Origin: Proteobacteria bacterium UBA5122
GTDB taxonomy: Bacteria; Pseudomonadota; Gammaproteobacteria; Tenderiales; Tenderiaceae
NCBI GenBank assembly: GCA_002415485.1
Contig: DHYU01000043.1
Span: 19,979 to 45,150, forward strand
Length of the DNA: 25,172 nucleotides
Direction of reading: 5' to 3'
This document shows, piece after piece, positions 23,310 through 25,172 of the stretch. The notes beneath the pieces were generated by a model that did no database searches, was not told the origin of the DNA, and saw only the letters and a program-made list of their open reading frames with translations. Each line of letters starts with the position of its first letter. Position 1 is the first letter of the stretch. A program made the translations under genes and the position numbers.

Positions 23310-25172
23310 TTATTTCGCCAATCCCTTGGATGCGATCTCAAACACATCCTTAGAGAGATGGGGTGTATCGAGTATGCGTTGCAGCTCGGCCTGCATCAGC
23401 GCCTGGCGCGAGGCATCGTAACGCCGCCACTGGATCAGCGGTGACAACAGCCGCGCCGCGATCTGTGGGTTCAGCGTGTTCAGCTCGATCACATGGTCGG
23501 CGAGAAAACGATAGCCCGTACCATCGGCCTGATGAAACACCGCCGGATTACCCTGGGCAAAGGCACCGACCAGTGAGCGCAAACGGTTTGGATTTTTGAT
23601 GCTGAAGGCCGCATGTTGGCGCAAGGCCTGCACCCGTTGCAGCGTATCCGCACCGCGTGCGGTGGCCTGCAGCGTAAACCACTTGTCGACCACCAACGCC
23701 TCACGCTGCCAACGCGTGTAGAACTCCGCCAGCGCAGTTTCCTTCAATGCATTTGGTGAATTGACCAACGCGGCGAGTGCACTGAGGCTATCCGTCATGT
23801 TGTTGGCCTGCGCAAACTGTTGGTAACAGCGCTCGCCATATTGATCCGCATCTGCCGCCATCAAATAGGCCAAGGCTGTGTTGCGCACCGCACGGCGGCC
23901 GACATCCAGCGCCTCGACGGCAAATACGTCAGCGGCTGGTGTGTGTTGATACAAGGCGGCGAGTTGCGCCTGAAAGCGCTGACCGATCTGTTGCATCAGA
24001 TACCAGCGCGCATCTGCAATCGCCACCGGGTCGACCACATCAAAGAAGCCACCGAGGTAACTCTCCTTGGGCAGGCGCAGCGCCTCGGCGTACAGGTTGG
24101 CATCGGCATGGTCTTGCGATAACAGCGCCTCGTAGGCCTTGATCAATGCCGCGCCACTGCTGCCAGTCGCATCGAGATCAAAGGCCTGGCCACTGCCTGC
24201 CTGCGCCACCAGTGCCTGAATGACCCGCACCGCCAGACGTTGACCGGCATCCCAACGATTAAAACCATCACTATCATTGGCCATCAAAAAGGCCAGTTCT
24301 TCATCACGATAATCAAACGTCAGCGTCACTGGTGCCGAGAAGTGCCGCAGCAAGGATGGCAGCGGCGCCTCGCTGACATGATCAAAGACGAAGGTCTGCT
24401 CGGCGGCAGTGACGTGCAATACTGCCGTCGTATCGGCATAACGTTGACCATCAATGGTCAACGCCATCTCAGCACCCGCACGATTGAGCAGGCCGACCGC
24501 CAATGGAATATGGTACGGCTGTTTTTCGGGCTGACCGGGCGACGGCGCACAGGACTGACGCACAGTCAGCCGGTATTGCTGCGCGGCGGCATCATACTCG
24601 CCACTGCAGTCGAGTTTGGGCGTGCCGGCCTGCGCATACCAACGTTTGAATTGGGTCAGGTCTATGCCATTGGCCGTCTCCATCGCTGCGACAAAGTCTT
24701 CTGTCGTCACTGCTTGCCCATCGTGACGTTCGAAATATAGATCACAGCCCTTACGGAACCCATCTGCACCGACCAGCGTGTGGATCATGCGCACGACCTC
24801 GGCACCCTTTTCATAGACAGTCAGTGTATAAAAATTATTGATCTCGACGTATGAGGCCGGCCGCACCGGGTGCGCCATCGGCCCGGCATCTTCGACAAAC
24901 TGCAGACTGCGCAGTTGATTGACGTCGTCGATGCGTTTCACCGCGCGCGAAAACATATCGGCGGTAAACTCCTGATCGCGAAATACGGTAAAACCTTCTT
25001 TCAGACTGAGCTGAAACCAGTCACGACAGGTGACACGATTGCCCGACCAGTTATGAAAATACTCATGGCCGACCACCGCCTCGATGTTGATAAAGTCGGT
25101 ATCGGTGGCCGTGTCCGGCCTAGCCAACACATACTTGGAGTTAAAGACGTTGAGGCCCTTGTTCTCCATCGC
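23310..25172 (-). CDS. pepN: Aminopeptidase N, C-terminal part (5' end beyond the window)
   Basis: A zinc M1 aminopeptidase that cuts residues from the N-termini of peptides. The visible frame runs out of the window; its last complete codons read A-MENKGLN, the substrate-binding GAMEN-type motif, so about 250 N-terminal residues are missing compared with E. coli PepN (870). Counting from that M as 1, the zinc site is H35-E36-x2-H39-x18-E58 (HEYFHNW then KEGFT). The conserved tyrosine region near NFYTLTVYEKGAEVVRM follows. The rest is the beta domain and large helical C-terminal domain of gammaproteobacterial PepN. It heads, as far as seen, the pepN-DUF2797-def run. Confidence 0.96.
   Translation of the reverse strand, partial: AMENKGLNVFNSKYVLARPDTATDTDFINIEAVVGHEYFHNWSGNRVTCRDWFQLSLKEGFTVFRDQEFTADMFSRAVKRIDDVNQLRSLQFVEDAGPMAHPVRPASYVEINNFYTLTVYEKGAEVVRMIHTLVGADGFRKGCDLYFERHDGQAVTTEDFVAAMETANGIDLTQFKRWYAQAGTPKLDCSGEYDAAAQQYRLTVRQSCAPSPGQPEKQPYHIPLAVGLLNRAGAEMALTIDGQRYADTTAVLHVTAAEQTFVFDHVSEAPLPSLLRHFSAPVTLTFDYRDEELAFLMANDSDGFNRWDAGQRLAVRVIQALVAQAGSGQAFDLDATGSSGAALIKAYEALLSQDHADANLYAEALRLPKESYLGGFFDVVDPVAIADARWYLMQQIGQRFQAQLAALYQHTPAADVFAVEALDVGRRAVRNTALAYLMAADADQYGERCYQQFAQANNMTDSLSALAALVNSPNALKETALAEFYTRWQREALVVDKWFTLQATARGADTLQRVQALRQHAAFSIKNPNRLRSLVGAFAQGNPAVFHQADGTGYRFLADHVIELNTLNPQIAARLLSPLIQWRRYDASRQALMQAELQRILDTPHLSKDVFEIASKGLAK

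Noticed and set aside
1..25172. Mobile elements, CRISPR arrays, prophage or toxin-antitoxin genes
   Set aside because: None found: no transposase or integrase motifs, no regularly spaced short repeats between genes, and no frameshifted or broken gene apart from the two cut by the window ends.

Overview
The window is a piece of a non-enteric gammaproteobacterial chromosome, probably from a free-living, motile cell. The reasons are the uvrC-pgsA-tRNA-Gly order, Rsd/AlgQ, a RelA with the gammaproteobacterial EFDD synthetase motif, an AlgA/CpsB-type fused mannose enzyme, YgiQ, a DinF-type exporter and PepN. No insertion sequence, phage gene, CRISPR array or rRNA was seen. The genus cannot be fixed from sequence alone.

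Layout. 1-3148 (minus): a DNA-repair and lipid operon, family 5 uracil-DNA glycosylase, uvrC and pgsA, then a promoter and the first 20 bases of a tRNA-Gly gene cut by the window edge. 3240-4971 (plus): a chemoreceptor-like gene behind a sigma-28-type promoter, then a single-domain CheY-like receiver. The receptor carries a helix resembling the CheZ phosphatase active site, so the pair may be a small self-contained signalling unit. 5134-6006 (plus): a 49-residue membrane protein and a nitroreductase. 6065-12272 (almost all minus): a growth-arrest neighbourhood with a ribosome hibernation factor, RelA, a Lon-like protease and Rsd. It is interrupted only by a small acidic protein gene on the plus strand. 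RelA here keeps every recognisable hydrolase residue, which E. coli RelA has lost. 12460-13814 (minus): a Sel1-repeat secreted protein with a near-ideal CRP site upstream, and a TauE/SafE-type exporter. 13850-15491 (plus): a GT-B glycosyltransferase-like protein and a small membrane protein. 15494-19083 (minus): YgiQ radical SAM protein and a DinF-type MATE exporter. 19245-20354 (plus): a BamB-like lipoprotein with eight exactly 40-residue repeats. 20434-25172 (minus): pepN (5' end cut by the window edge), a DUF2797 zinc protein, peptide deformylase and manC/algA.

Base composition rises from clearly AT-richer on the left (especially 3.1-5.4 kb) to GC-rich on the right, changing near 13 kb. 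Terminators are clear after rsd, the Sel1 gene, the 124-residue membrane protein gene, and between the BamB-like and manC genes.
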